From the NCBI RefSeq assembly GCF_001949145.1, contig NW_019091366.1:1300799-1364798 (forward strand): a stretch of DNA of 64,000 bases, in the 5' to 3' direction. The first letter of the stretch is position 1. Every line of letters starts with the position of its first letter. This DNA is from Acanthaster planci. Taxonomy: Eukaryota; Echinodermata; Asteroidea; Valvatida; Acanthasteridae. Of this stretch, positions 48,582 through 60,937 are shown piece by piece. The position numbers and the translations under genes were made by a program. The notes beneath the pieces were generated by a model, which did no database searches, had not been told where the DNA came from, and worked only from the letters and a program-made list of their open reading frames with translations.

Positions 48582-51500
48582 TCAACATTGTGGCGAGTGA
48601 GCTTGCCCGTTGCTGGCCGAGTCCCCATCTGGTTGCTTCTCTACCTGTGATTGTTGCTGCTGTTGTTCGCCAGGGGCCCACGGCGCGAGATTCTGTAGGG
48701 CATTTAGGGAGGCGTTGTGGAGGCAGAGGGGGTCAGGTGGTACAGGTTCTTGGAGGGTCTTCAGCATGACTTCGTGCTGAAGGGTAAACATGAAACGAGC
48801 TGCTGCTTGTCTCTCGGCTTCTCGCTCCTCGGCAGTTTGACGTCTGATGAGAACAAAACACCAATGATAAAAGCGTTCATTAGATTATCTAAACAGAATA
48901 AAAATACAACTTCTTAGCGTGAACTGGTCGGATGTAGTGTAAAGTTAATACCCAGTGGGGTTGCTCAGTGTAGGTGTCCATGGTGTTTATTTAATACTGT
49001 GGTTTATGTTTGGTGATGAAAGTGTTTGGATACCTTAAATCGCCAGGGAATATACCTGTCGTTTAAACGAATAAGCTATTAGATTCTGGCAACAAAAATA
49101 GTGTACCAGCATGTACTTGACATTTTCCTCTTTTCTCGATTGGTGTATACCTTCGGGGACCAAGCTGTTGTTAATGTATACCTTTCATTTTCCGCAACTA
49201 TGTTTCCAAGTAACAAATTGGCTGCGTCAGGGGCATGACCAGAATTAGGCAAGGCGAGTGAGTTGTAACCTCGGGTTAGCCCCGGGTTAACCAAGGGTTC
49301 GCTCGGGTGGTTAATCACCCTGAACGCTGGGTTCTTGCAGGTGTTTCCGAAGAAAGGGGGAAATCAATCAAAATCGTGTAAATGACGGAAGGCGGACAGC
49401 CTTTGGCAATGCAACCTAGTTGAAACAGTAAGATAAACATTTCATTCCCCATTTTATAAAACTTGACATTTTGGGGGTTAAATTTTAGGCGAGGAAAGGA
49501 AGTGGAAGGCTTTTTATAAAATGTGCTACTTAGAAATGTGCACAATGTCTCCAAGTGCCTCGCATAATTTTAACTTATAACCCTAACTCTTAGTGCAAAA
49601 GTTAACATTGTTTGATGCAAGAGGCTCATTGTAAAACGTTAAACTATCTGTACAGATTGTGTATAAACTACACGCATCAGTGTCGGATTTTGTATGGTGT
49701 GTTTATTTTCGTTTTTCGTACCCCTTCCTTAAAAAAAACACTTACATTTTGAGAAATCGAAAATGGCCCTTTCTAACAAATAAACGTCGTTGCCTCCCCA
49801 CAAATCCGCGAGCAAAAACATTAGGAAAATGATGGGCTATCACACGCTTCCATAAATATTTCAACCGTTTAGTTGTGCAAGTTTTTAGGCCGCCAATATT
49901 TGGTTTACGTTGTTATCCTAAATCAACTTTTCCTCCTCGAAAACTGGCCCGTGTTGCGACCTTCTTCACCCTGTTTACTCAAAGCCAGTTGGCCCTATGT
50001 CCCCTTGTATTATACCCTCTTGAAGGAGCACAACACGGGGTGCTTGACCGCAGCCTCAGTTCATAAATAACGGCGGCAATTGCGGAGAAGTTGCACCCAC
50101 AGGTATCGGTCAAAAGTAAGTGAATGTCTGCTGGAGAAAACTTCCCATCATAAAGAAAGATTTTCCTGGTGTTGTGGGAGGCATGAACCACAAAAATTCC
50201 CTTTCAAACCAATGACAGATATCCGATATAGCTGTTTAACATACAACATTGAGGGCAATAATGGTACACTGATGTACTTTCAGTTTTAAGCTAATGATTA
50301 TCATTTGGTAAAATTTACTTTATAAAAGCTTTTGCCCACTTCTAAACCACAAACGCTAACATTCCATTACAGTCGGTTAAAATCCCCAGAGAGACACAAG
50401 CAAGGGCTTCGGTGTTTGGCGAAAAAGCCAAAGCGTCCCATCCACGCATTATGGGCACGCAATAGTATATTGTAGTGGAATTCATTCTAACAGAAACCCT
50501 TGATTAAACTGCGAAGCATGGAAAATCTGGCTACGCTCAAAGGGGTGTATAAATGTAGAGGTGATCTGGTGTTTTTCTCTTGTCAGTTTCCTCTCAAAAG
50601 CATTTGCCCTAATTGGCACCATGCTCTAGCAACGCACTCCGCAGAGCTAGAGAAATGTGGGTAGTGACGAAAATGATTCTGTACAGCTTGTTTCACCACC
50701 TCACGAAATGGATCCACGGTATAAATGACTTTGTTTGCTCTGTGCAGAAAAATGACAGAACAGCATTTAGGTTAAACTTGAACAAGGTGGCGCTTAACAG
50801 CAAATAATTCTGCATGGGCGGATTAAGACCCAATTTTTTGGGGGGGGGGGCAAAACGAGTAAGTGGTGTCTCCAATGCACTTTTGTATTAACTAATCGTA
50901 CCAGTCACAATAATTATTAAGCAGCTTCTCCGAAACAATTTCGTGAACAAAATGGCTCTTTCCATGCAAAACAACATCTGTTTAAGACACTTAATATCTT
51001 AACTCTTATTGATTAAAAAAATCCTGATCGATTTTTATGGGGGGCATAGCCCCGTTGCCCCCCCTCCGGTCTGCCCTTGTTGGAGGTACATTTGTGCTTT
51101 CATGTCGAGGGAATGCACTCACAACCTTATCATGGACTCTGCGAGATATTGAATTGGCGTTAATTGCTTCGATTTCCACTGTATTTTGAAGGGGATATTT
51201 CTCAAGATCGAGGGTTCGAATTCCTATGATAATTAAACGTAAAGTAAAGCTTGTTAAACAAACTGCAGTATAGACTCCGATGCAGGGGTCATTTTCATCA
51301 TGTTCGTGAAGCTAGTGAGCACAGAGATTTGCCAAGTACATGAAAACGTCCTTAGCAAAACATTATACTATAGCTAAAACATCATGCAATATACAATTCT
51401 TTTGCTTATGGTTTTGAGCTGACATACGCTTAGCAAATAAATTGGGTAAGCAGTATCGCTTTCCGCTTATCACCTCAATAAAATTGGACCGTTGGCGCCT

Positions 51501-53985
51501 GGTCTATATACTACCGCAGTGCATGCTCTCTGGGGAATGGAGATAGATCTAACACTGATTGATAGACTTTGATCAGGTGCCATGGGTTACAGCCATTTGG
51601 GTATACCTCTAAATTGCAACATTATCAACATCCTTCTAGTCACTGAATTAGCGAATGCCAAGAATTCGGGAATATCCAGTGATAAAATGGTCCAATCGAC
51701 CATTTGGCACCGTTGAGGACACACAGTACACATTTCTTCAGCGATTACCCATATAAGCTGATCTTTACCTCGTTAAAACTTTTAAACACGTTATATTTGT
51801 CTTGATTAATTATTTGTCTTCAACTTGTTCGAGGTTTACTGTAAGAAACTGCAATGTTTGCGGCTGGAAGTTAATTACAAACTCGAAATTATCAAACTTC
51901 ATTCCCTGAAGCTCTCAAGACATCAGAACTTTTATTTTTAATTTAATCTAAAGGAATGTGGACTTTGCGACCGACAACTGACCAGTGAGCTTCGAGGTGG
52001 AGTGTTAATGCTGTAGTTCATTGTATTCCATGGGAGGTTTAAATTTCTGTGAAAAAAGTTGTTTTCTGAAAGCTTGTTTGCATTACCCAGACGGCGAAAA
52101 CTACATGTGCTCTTTGCAATTTTACCCGAGTTCTCTTCATCAACGCAATGTTTGCAGATTTCCTTTGTATAAGTTGTTCATGTCCACCCACAGCCCTGTT
52201 AATATTCCTCAATTTCTACACGATGTATCCTACTTGTGTAAATGATCTACCTTACCCATCTCTTTGCTGGGACTCTCCACAATCTTTCCGCGATCATCAA
52301 GATTCAAGTAACACACCTGATCTGATATGGCCACATTGTAAGCCCACTCACCTCCATTTGGTCCGTCTGTTCTGAAACCACGTCTTCACCTGCGCGTCCG
52401 TCATCTTGAGCGTCTTAGCGAGGCCAGCCCGCTCGGCCGACGCCAGATACTTCTGTCGGTGGAAGCGCTTCTCTAGCTCGCAGATCTGCAGTCGGGTGAA
52501 GGAGGTTCGGGGTTTCTTCCGCTTCGGAGGAGTCCGATTCTGGTAGGGATGTCCTACTCGCCTTGTGACTGCAACCGAGAAATTGTATTCACTGGCTTTT
52601 TTCCCTTTGTTTTCTATTTCCGTTAATCGTGTGTACTGTATCGGAAGTTTGTTCATAATCATATTTGTGCTTATATTTTATCTACTACGTCGAAATGGAA
52701 GTCAGAAATACTTGTACAAGTTGCCTGTCCACTGCTGTTTGTGTTTATTTGTAACTGTACATTATTTAGTCAATAAGAGTATAATATTTTTGGTACAATG
52801 GAGATGTGTCTGTTGTGAAAAAGCCGTATCAAGTTCAAAAATTGGCAAATTATATATAGGCCCTAAGTAAAAAATCTCTTTGAAACTGTCCATCTTGGAT
52901 AAAAGGGCTACATCGAGGCTGGGTGCAAGGACGAACAAAATTCGGTAATCGTATTGTGTTGCAATTTGATCAATAACTTCAAGTTTTTCAGAAACTGCTC
53001 TTTGTAATAGCACACAGTCACATACTTTGCAAGGCATGTAAGAAACCATGGGAAGTAAGGTGTTTGTACGAAATAATTCTGATTAAGAGAAACCACATTA
53101 TAATTCTTATCAAAGATGAATAATGATTAAAATAAGTGAGATATCCAAAATAAAATTTAGGCCTCCCAATCAATAGGACGGTCACCAAACCACTGATTTC
53201 GCTGTCGTCAGGTTTAATTTATTTAAATTGCCTTAAAAAGGGCTGTACGGGTACAACGCTTGATCAACTATTTACCAAATACAGTGTATTTTATATTAAA
53301 GCCGGGATTTTTCTTTCACTGGACTACACATAGTGACATGCCTAATGGTTAATCAAAATAAAGTTTCCAGTTAAATCAATGTTTGAATAAAAAGATGTAC
53401 TTAATATTTGAGGAATTATAATCTACAAGACCCTAAAATCCTTGTTAATTTGTTTTGAAATACGTATCAGAGGTTTCTCTTTGCTTGTTTTATTATTAAG
53501 TATTGTATTCGTTCAAGAAAACAGAACTTACCCGTGAGTCTGTCCCTAGCAAGTCGACGACTCTCCATCCACGGAAACATGCTGTTAAACGGCAAGGCCA
53601 TGGGGCGATGCGCCGGGACACGGAGTACCTTGCTCTGCTCGATGTGTCTCGTCAGCGGATTTCCGCCAGGCACGCTCCGTGAAGATGCCACCGCGGAAAC
53701 AGACGACGCGGCAGGGGGTGAGGCCGATGTGTGAGTTGACGATGAAGACGGGGAGGCGGAACGAGAATACAGCTCAGGGGACACCTGGTGGTGAGGTTGA
53801 GTCCCGGAACCGCTAATCTGGCCCATGGAGTAATAGTGTACATCCCTCGCTATCGAAACAGTCTTCCCGTTTCTACAAGCGGGGCCCGTGGATTTGCTGA
53901 GGATCCGACTGATGCTGAATGACAAAGTATCTGCCCGGTTACTGCGCGGGTCGGATACCGGGCTGCATGCCTCGTCTGCCTCCAT
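48582..53985 (-). CDS. TLX: Tlx (T-cell leukemia homeobox) transcription factor, complete, 3 exons
   Basis: This is a TLX/Hox11-class homeobox transcription factor (ANTP class, NKL subclass); relatives control neuronal and organ identity. Exons: 53985-53532, 52568-52352 and 48843-48582 (stop), giving 310 residues against 284-330 for vertebrate TLX1-3. An eh1 repressor motif FSISRIL lies at residues 23-29 and the PBX-type FPWM at 137-140. [16 protein letters not shown] leads into the homeodomain (168-227): [38 protein letters not shown], then [14 protein letters not shown]. The hallmark TLX threonine is at homeodomain position 47. After the homeodomain comes [12 protein letters not shown] and [20 protein letters not shown], a conserved TLX tail; a glutamine run ends the protein. 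The second intron splits homeodomain codon 57. [10 protein letters not shown] resembles the TLX3 form more than TLX1, as expected for a pre-duplication gene. Confidence 0.96.
48844..52351. other. Tlx intron 2 (3.5 kb)
   Basis: There is no supported exon. It contains a possible inverted-end repeat at 50813-51081 and scattered AT-rich DNA. An isolated box B-like GGTTCGAATTC at 51213-51223 lacks a box A. Confidence 0.6.
50813..51081. repeat. Possible MITE-like element with G/C-run ends
   Basis: The left end reads CATGGGCGGATTAAGACC followed by a G run. The right end reads GGGGGGCATAGCCCCG, then a C run, then GGTCTGCCCTTG. GGGCGGATTAAGACC and GGTCTGCCC are imperfect inverses, and the G and C runs pair. 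The arrangement resembles G-run-bearing inverted repeats common in marine invertebrate genomes. Ends and target duplication are not resolved. Confidence 0.35.
52569..53531. other. Tlx intron 1 (1.0 kb)
   Basis: Donor GTAAGT follows exon 1, and the acceptor GGTTGCAG precedes exon 2 in phase. The intron is AT-rich; no other coding segment is supported. Confidence 0.75.
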
Positions 53986-56900
53986 GTCTCGTCAGGCCGC
54001 TCATGTAATAAACCCGGGTGAAATGAATAAAAAAAGCTCTTGAAATCAGACGAGGAAAAAGCTCTGATGGCAAATCAAAGTGCCGAAATTCGCCACGACG
54101 ATTTAGCAACAGCTTGCAGGCGAATTAAATCCGATGTAAAATCTGCCGCTCACGATCGATCCGTCTTCGCTTCGACTCAGTTTTCCCCTTTTTTACCCGG
54201 CTGCCCGCGTACGTTTCCTCGTCTTACCCCTTCAAGTTTAAAGGTATATTTGTGTCAACACACCATTGGCCATCAAATGTTGGTTGATGGACACCACGCA
54301 ACGACTTGGTGATGCCATAAAACAGCGGTGGTTATGTCCGCGGCACGTTAGACACACACCACCACCGGGGGTGGCAAATTGGATTGCTGCTTCAATTTCA
54401 CGATTACCCAGGATGCACTTCGAGTGGCTGGCCTGGATTGGGGGAATGGTGAGTGTTTCAGAAACAAAGAGGTTCGTTCAAGGCGGACGAGTTTAACAGA
54501 GTGAGCTGTCTTGCTAGCTGATCTTTGACTACGTATCAACTTGAAACCCTAATGGACGATTGTTTGTGAGACTGTGGTGCAGTAAGCAGTATACCCGAGA
54601 GAGGAGAATGATTAAAGTTCAAACATCATGCGAGCAGGTGTACACTGGTCAAAGTTAAGACCAAGGGAAGAATACAGGTGGGTGGAAGAGATGAGATGCA
54701 ATCAATTTAAAGAAAACGAAGTGGTATATAATGATAGTACTTCATGTGGGGTGAAAGATGTGAAACAATATAGTAACAATATAATTTTATATACAAAATG
54801 AAACCCAGTTATTGGTGGTAATGAATTACTGAAATGCACGAAAGGGGACATTGATGCTGAAACTCACAGTGCTTCTGTGATGATAAAGACAAAACAATAA
54901 GGATGTTGGTGCTGGTTTATGACACACTATGGTGTTGTCAGTGTGGTCAATGCGGCAATTAAAAACGACTAGTATAACGACTATAAAATGCCCGCAGGAT
55001 GATATGCAATTTACTCATGCTCGTGACGAGGTTAAACCTCACATCATGTTAGTCGCTTTCACGTCAACTCCGTATATTCAGGTAATTTGTTTGCACGAGG
55101 AAAGTTCAAATGTTTGTCTCCTGGGAGCGGAACACCACCTGAACATTCGGCAGAGCTGGCAAGAAACTTATTCACTGAGGACGGGTTACAGGGCTTCTCC
55201 AAGCCACTTTGCAAAGTAGATGCCAACGTCAAGACATGTCTCCTAACTTCATCTTAACAAGGATAACCAACAACATGACACGTGGGACACGCAGCATCTA
55301 ACCTGACAGACTTGCGGGGTTTTAGGTTGAAGACACGGAAAACAGTGATGATTCTGATTGTATGGGGTCGTTTGTAGGCGTGGCCAATCTGAGGAGAGAG
55401 GCGTAGACGACGTGTCCCCTCGTGATAGTTTATTGCAGTATCTATTGTCAACAAAAGAAAATAATCGACAGAAAAGCCTTACAATATGGTGTTCATTTTG
55501 TACAATACATTTTTTGGTTTTCCCTGCGTTTTCTGCATATTTCGTGTTTAAAAACTATTAATATCCTCTAAAATATCCGCTTCCTTGAGGTCCCTTTAAG
55601 AACAAAAATATGTCATTTGGTTTTGCCAATAAAATTAATGATCAATAAATATATGACTAGATGTGGCGCATCATGATTAGATTTATAGAGCGGACCATGT
55701 ACACTTCTGACATATTGGGCACTGAGGTCGTTTTTGTTAGGAAAACTGCTACGGAGTTATACCTGGTTTATGTTAGGAATTGCTGTTTACAAGCTCCATA
55801 AAAAGAAGACATCTTTTTCCTTTCCACACAAGAATGACACAAAAGATTCCAGACGGCACACAACCATGGGCGTCTGTTAATGTATTCAGTCATAAGTCGG
55901 GCTATATCCCTTACCGAGATATATTATTGGGTTCAAGAATTACAAATCAACTATGAAATTCTTTTCGACACCTGGTGTTACACGTTGATCTATAAGATAC
56001 CGTTACATTATAGAAACTCTTGGAAACTTACAGCTAATACTTATTGGTTGAATTGAAATTATATCTCTGGTTTCCTTCCCAGTGCCACCTCGTCTACGTG
56101 GCGTCCTTCGTGGAATCGCGTAGAATGTGCCGCGAACGCAAATTCTAAAAACTTATACCACGTATATATTGTCGAGATTTTTCATCGAAATCAGACCAAT
56201 GTTGAGGCGTGAGTATTTGCTGAATATCATCACATATCAACCTTAGTTCGTGGTGCAGTGAAAATGTCTTGCAGCAAGTCGCCATGTTATAACGAGAGGC
56301 AAGAAAATATACTGACTCGGAGAAAAATTTGTGAACTTGTAAGGGCAATGAGAAAAAACCATACAATTGAACTCACCACTTGTTCCTGCTATGGAGAAAA
56401 ACCTGTCAGGCAGACAGTTTACGCGCCAAAAATGGTTGTCGTCTTGGTTGCAAAAACAATATTGACGGAATAGTTTCGAGGTTGGGTTTTGCAACTCTGT
56501 CGGGAAAATCCTCCAATTTTTCGGAGAAGCTAAGTCTACGTTTACCTGTTTAAATTCAACTATGGTTTATAAAACGAGATTAGGCAATGGTTTTGTAAAA
56601 TCACTTTCTCCATCACAGTTTACCTCAGTTCGGGCTGATGTTTTTCCTAACAACTGTCTTTTTCTTACACAAATATAAGGCCTATACAATTTTTCTTTGA
56701 GATACAACTAAAACATTATCTTTCCAGAAATCGCTGCTATGTAATGACCATTTACAGAAGTCCTTCAGAACGATTCTGCACCATGTTTTCTGATAATTGC
56801 GATGGTATTTTGTTACCCTCGAAATTGACTTTTTTCTGACCAGAAGGACTATCTCCATAAACGCGGCACGGCTCACAGCCACATGACTGATTGGATGTAT

Positions 56901-59900
56901 TCTTCCCGCCAAAACTGAACAGAAATACAAGAAAAGAAAGAAACAGACGAGGTAATGGGTTGCGTTTTACTTGGTGTCTGCCCACTCGAGATGTTGATTC
57001 GGATAAAGGGAAATCTATTTATCCCTCGTAGTTAATTTAACAGGGGAAACAGGTGCAGCAATTTCACCCGGATAATGAAAGGAAGCGATCCCTATCTCGA
57101 ATGACAACATCCACAAAAAGTGTTCCTCGTGGCCTGAAGCCAGAGGTCGCACGGGCTTACATAATCTCTTCATAACATGACAAGCTGGTAATGCTGCTGA
57201 CGGTGAAGAATATGATGACTATGATGCGAATAAGACGTCAGGTTGGATGCCGAGATTAAAGATTCTCCCCTTTCCATCATCTCCTTATCACCTCATGCTC
57301 ATCTCCTCCTCCTTGGACAGACATGCAGCGGGAGACGGACTATGGAGTGGTGGTTGCTGGAGATGGAGAACGAAGGGAGGGAGTTGAAGAGAGATGAAAG
57401 CAGGAGATCTCTTCGCGGTTCAACGTGTTAACTCGTTAAGACGGCCTCGCTGGCTCGCTCGCCCCGCGTCTGTGGCCAGCTACGACTTGTAATTACCTGT
57501 TTTAATTGGCACTCGGATCCACAGCGAAGGGTCCCATTACGGCCTTTACTCATTCACGTGTCCCTGAATTTCCTCTTCAAAAACAATCTCAAGCAATAGG
57601 AAAGCAAACCGCCGTTAAAGATCAGGGGTTTTTAAAGGAAAATCATTCGAGTTAATCAAACTCGATTTTCACTTCATTAGGTAGAATGAAATCCGCACGG
57701 CAATTGGCGGAACTTACGCGTGGCGGGATATCTCCCTGCGGGTCCCGTGAGGTGTTAACACCGAGCCCAGTTCTCGAAGAGTTTCCCTGTCGATTAACAA
57801 AAGGTCCCTGTTTATCCAACTAATTGTCAGTTCTCTTTTTCTCAGAGGCAGTCTAAAAAGGCAGGGTAAAACAAACTACGAATCATCAGTACTCCGTGGC
57901 CAAACAGGAGGGCTTTGCCGAAAAACGCCTGTATTATTACCTCCTTTCAAACATGAAAAGAGACCGATTGACTAGACTAATGCTGGTTGAAAATCTCAGC
58001 TTTTCAAAGATTAAGAGTGTAAGATGGAGAACTTATGAAGAATAACATCATAGTCGAGTGTTTATATGAATGGATTATAAATAAAAAAAAAATCTGGCCG
58101 GGTGTATGCACAGCCGGAGTCAAGCCTCATCAAGAATTCATGAGGCGAAGATTGCCCGCCATCCGGCGGGGTTAACGCTCCCTTCTAGCGGGGGAAGAAA
58201 GACGATACGACCCGCTGGGCAAGGCTTATGTCCCGGAGCATCATTCATGGAGGCCTCTCTCTATGAGAAGTGCAAGGGATCCGTACAGCGCGCGGGGGAC
58301 GAACATCAACGAGTCTAGCGGCCGTGTCGCTGTAGCGAGACAGAACTGGACAGACACCCGCTCAACCCCCGCTTTCTCCATTTTCGCTGGTGTAATCTCA
58401 TCGTTCATGAGCGACAGGACACGAAAATAGAGTTGGATCACACTTAATCTGTCATCAGTTTATCAGGCCGCAAACTTCATTTTTAACGGCGGTGACGTTT
58501 ATTACGGCTGGGCCTGTATGCAGGCTCGTGTTTTCCTCCTCTTTCAGAGCCTGTCTGCGTCTGTTAGACAAATGTTTAGGATATTGAAGCTCCGGGGGAA
58601 AATTGATACAACTGAACAAAGCAAAGCGAGTTGAGGAGAGGAATTAGAAATACTTAGATGCGGTCAGCTGTATTTGTTGATAGATGGAGTTCTTACTTTT
58701 TATTGGTGTATGGTTATTACTCATGCAAAGCATAAATAAGTAAATTGTAGCAGCTGAAAAATTAATGCAAACACGAAATAAAAGCGTATGAATATGGGAA
58801 CACTTTCCCCAAAAGTCTATCCGTGGTAAAGCACGAGACTAATTCCAATACCCATACTTCTGTAGCTAATGGAAAGAATTTTTTAATTCAAGAAGAGAAA
58901 GGCCTAAATTTTAATTGAGATTTCTATCAATTGGTGCAAAGCATGTAATGATTTTTTTACATCACTTGAAGTTACAAGACTGCTGAAAATTACATAAAAA
59001 TAGGGACATCATATCATTTCAATCTGGTGAGAGATGTTAATTCTACTGGAGAAAAGGGTCCTTAATCATCTCCATTCTTATTTACTTGGGAGTAAAATGA
59101 GCAAAACAAAAGATTATCGCAAAGATATTCCCAAGTTCATTAAAGTGTACACAGATATTATTTTGTTACAAATTTACATCGTGGACATATGAAATCATAT
59201 TAATGGGAGGACTTGATCGTCGTTGCTGCAGTTCAGTTTGAAGTTTTCAAGCCCGCGTGCGATCGGTGATTAAAATTTGATCACTCCCTCCCAAAGCCGA
59301 ACAAACCTTTAAACAAAGAGGGACGGCTGTGCTTAAACAATAAATCACATGAATCATTGATGACCCAATTAATTCCGAGGGGAGCTCTTTTATTTCTGAC
59401 ATCCAACGCGCTTTGTCACCGTCGGATTGAGTCTCCGTATATACGTCTTGTAACCAACACGGCTCGCTATGCACTTGTTTAGGAACAGAGCACCATTAAT
59501 CACCATTGGAACAGATTAAGCAAAAACACTAAGGGGAAAGTTTCGTTTCTGGTAACAGGGCTGTTACTATTTTTCAGTTTTGGAACGAAAAGACATTTTT
59601 ATGAGAGAATGATTGAGAGAATATAAATAAGGCGTTGATAAGATCCATGTTCTTCGATCTTTGTATGGTGGCGTTTGCAGGTCCTGACATTCAGAGTCAC
59701 CGTACGTTGCAAGGCCCTTTGGAGGAATGGAGATCGACAATGTTTGCACAGTAGTCAAGACAGAGTATTTTCAAGTTCATCTTCAGCCAGCTTGGACAGA
59801 AGTTATCATTTCGTTGTTTTATTTTGCACCTCCAAGGTGCTGGCATAAAAGAGGAGCCAGAAAGTGGCAGAACTTGTAGTCCACAAAATGTTCCCGTATC

Positions 59901-60763
59901 CGCCCCGAGCGGGATCAAGGAGGGTGCAATTTTCCTATAGCAATGTGTTTTTGCGTTATGCACATGCTATAGCCGCGTGGCTTCCAACAAAATGAATATT
60001 ACCCAACAACATGGCTCTTTTCAACTAATGACGGGGTGCTTGTGCTCAAGGTGGATTGGAACTCGACAATTATTTTGGGATGTTTACATTACACAGGACA
60101 AAGAGAGGCAATATTTTTTTCTATTCTGAGAAACAAATGGGTTTTTCTAATAAGAAAATTATCAAAGAACGTCTGCACCAGAAACTGGATTTTTCTTTAT
60201 TGTTTGCCCGATTGTGTTTTCTTGATTCCGCTGAAAAAAAATCTAAGAAAAACCCGTGGCGACAGGTTTAACGCACTATCTCAAACACCTTCAGTGACAA
60301 GGAAATTCGTCACTGCTTAGGATTGGACAGTTTAGATGACTAGGATTGATGCTTGAGCGATTCTCTTATAATGACGACGGCCAATTAAGTCAGTAAATCG
60401 GTAACCAAATACTCATCTACACCGTTTGCAAGTTGAGGGCGTACTTTTGTTTAAAGGAATGACGATGGAACAATAGGTTAAAGTTCCTTACCAATTTCGC
60501 CCATTTTATTTAGCAGTATTGTAGCCGTCACTAAGGAAGTTTGTTCGCTGATATAGCATAGGTAGCCACCTCATTTGCCCTTTTCATAACTGCAGCAGAA
60601 ACCGTTGGCAAACACGTGGCATTTTGGTTGGTAACCAGGCTGCGTTGACTATATTTTTGCGCGTGGTTTACAGTGAATACTTCTCGAAAATGATGGCAGA
60701 CTTTGGCAACCGCTATGGTGTGCGTGAATGCAGTCCTATTGAGGAGTACATACAGTGAAGTTA
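53986..60763. other. Tlx upstream region, no coding gene
   Basis: The promoter side of Tlx. No TATA box is evident just upstream of the ATG; the DNA around 53500-54250 is CpG-richer than average. Further out, less AT-rich low-repeat islands occur at about 57240-57800, 58100-58460 and 59220-59480. They carry motif clusters: GTAATTACC, TTTAATTG and CACGTG in the first; CCAATTAATT, AACAATAA and CATTGATGAC in the third. ORFs here show no recognisable family. Confidence 0.45.
57751..57762. promoter_or_regulatory. 12-bp palindrome with paired T-box-like half-sites
   Basis: GGTGTTAACACC is a perfect palindrome; with its left neighbour it reads AGGTGTTAACACC. AGGTGT is the core of the T-box (Brachyury) half-site. 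The two halves are arranged head to head without a spacer, unlike the classical T palindrome, so T-box binding is only a suggestion. The centre GTTAAC also fits HNF1-like half-sites. Confidence 0.25.
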
Positions 60764-60937
60764 ATACGGGCGATTCACAATAGAGGGCCTCCAAGACTTT
60801 GCAACACGTTGGCCAATCACAATGCGCGAAATCTGTCGACCCTTTCCAAACGCGTATTGGGTCGACAGATTTCGCGCATTGTGATTGGTCCACGCGCTGC
60901 AAACTCTTGGAGGCGCGCTATTGTGAATCGCCCGTAT
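60764..60937. mobile_element. Near-perfect hairpin (foldback MITE-like element)
   Basis: Two arms of about 79 bp (60764-60842 and 60859-60937) are inverse copies around a 16-bp loop. Outer ends read ATACGGGCGATTCACAATAG and its inverse; inner ends pair GTCGACCC with GGGTCGAC. A few mismatches occur in the middle of the arms (for example GCAACACGTTGGCCAATCAC against TGATTGGTCCACGCGCTGC reversed). There is no coding capacity and no certain target duplication. Length and structure fit a small foldback or MITE element, apparently fairly young. Confidence 0.8.

Noticed and set aside
51213-51223. Box B-like GGTTCGAATTC in Tlx intron 2
   Set aside because: No box A, no tail and no second copy; one 11-mer is not enough to call a SINE.
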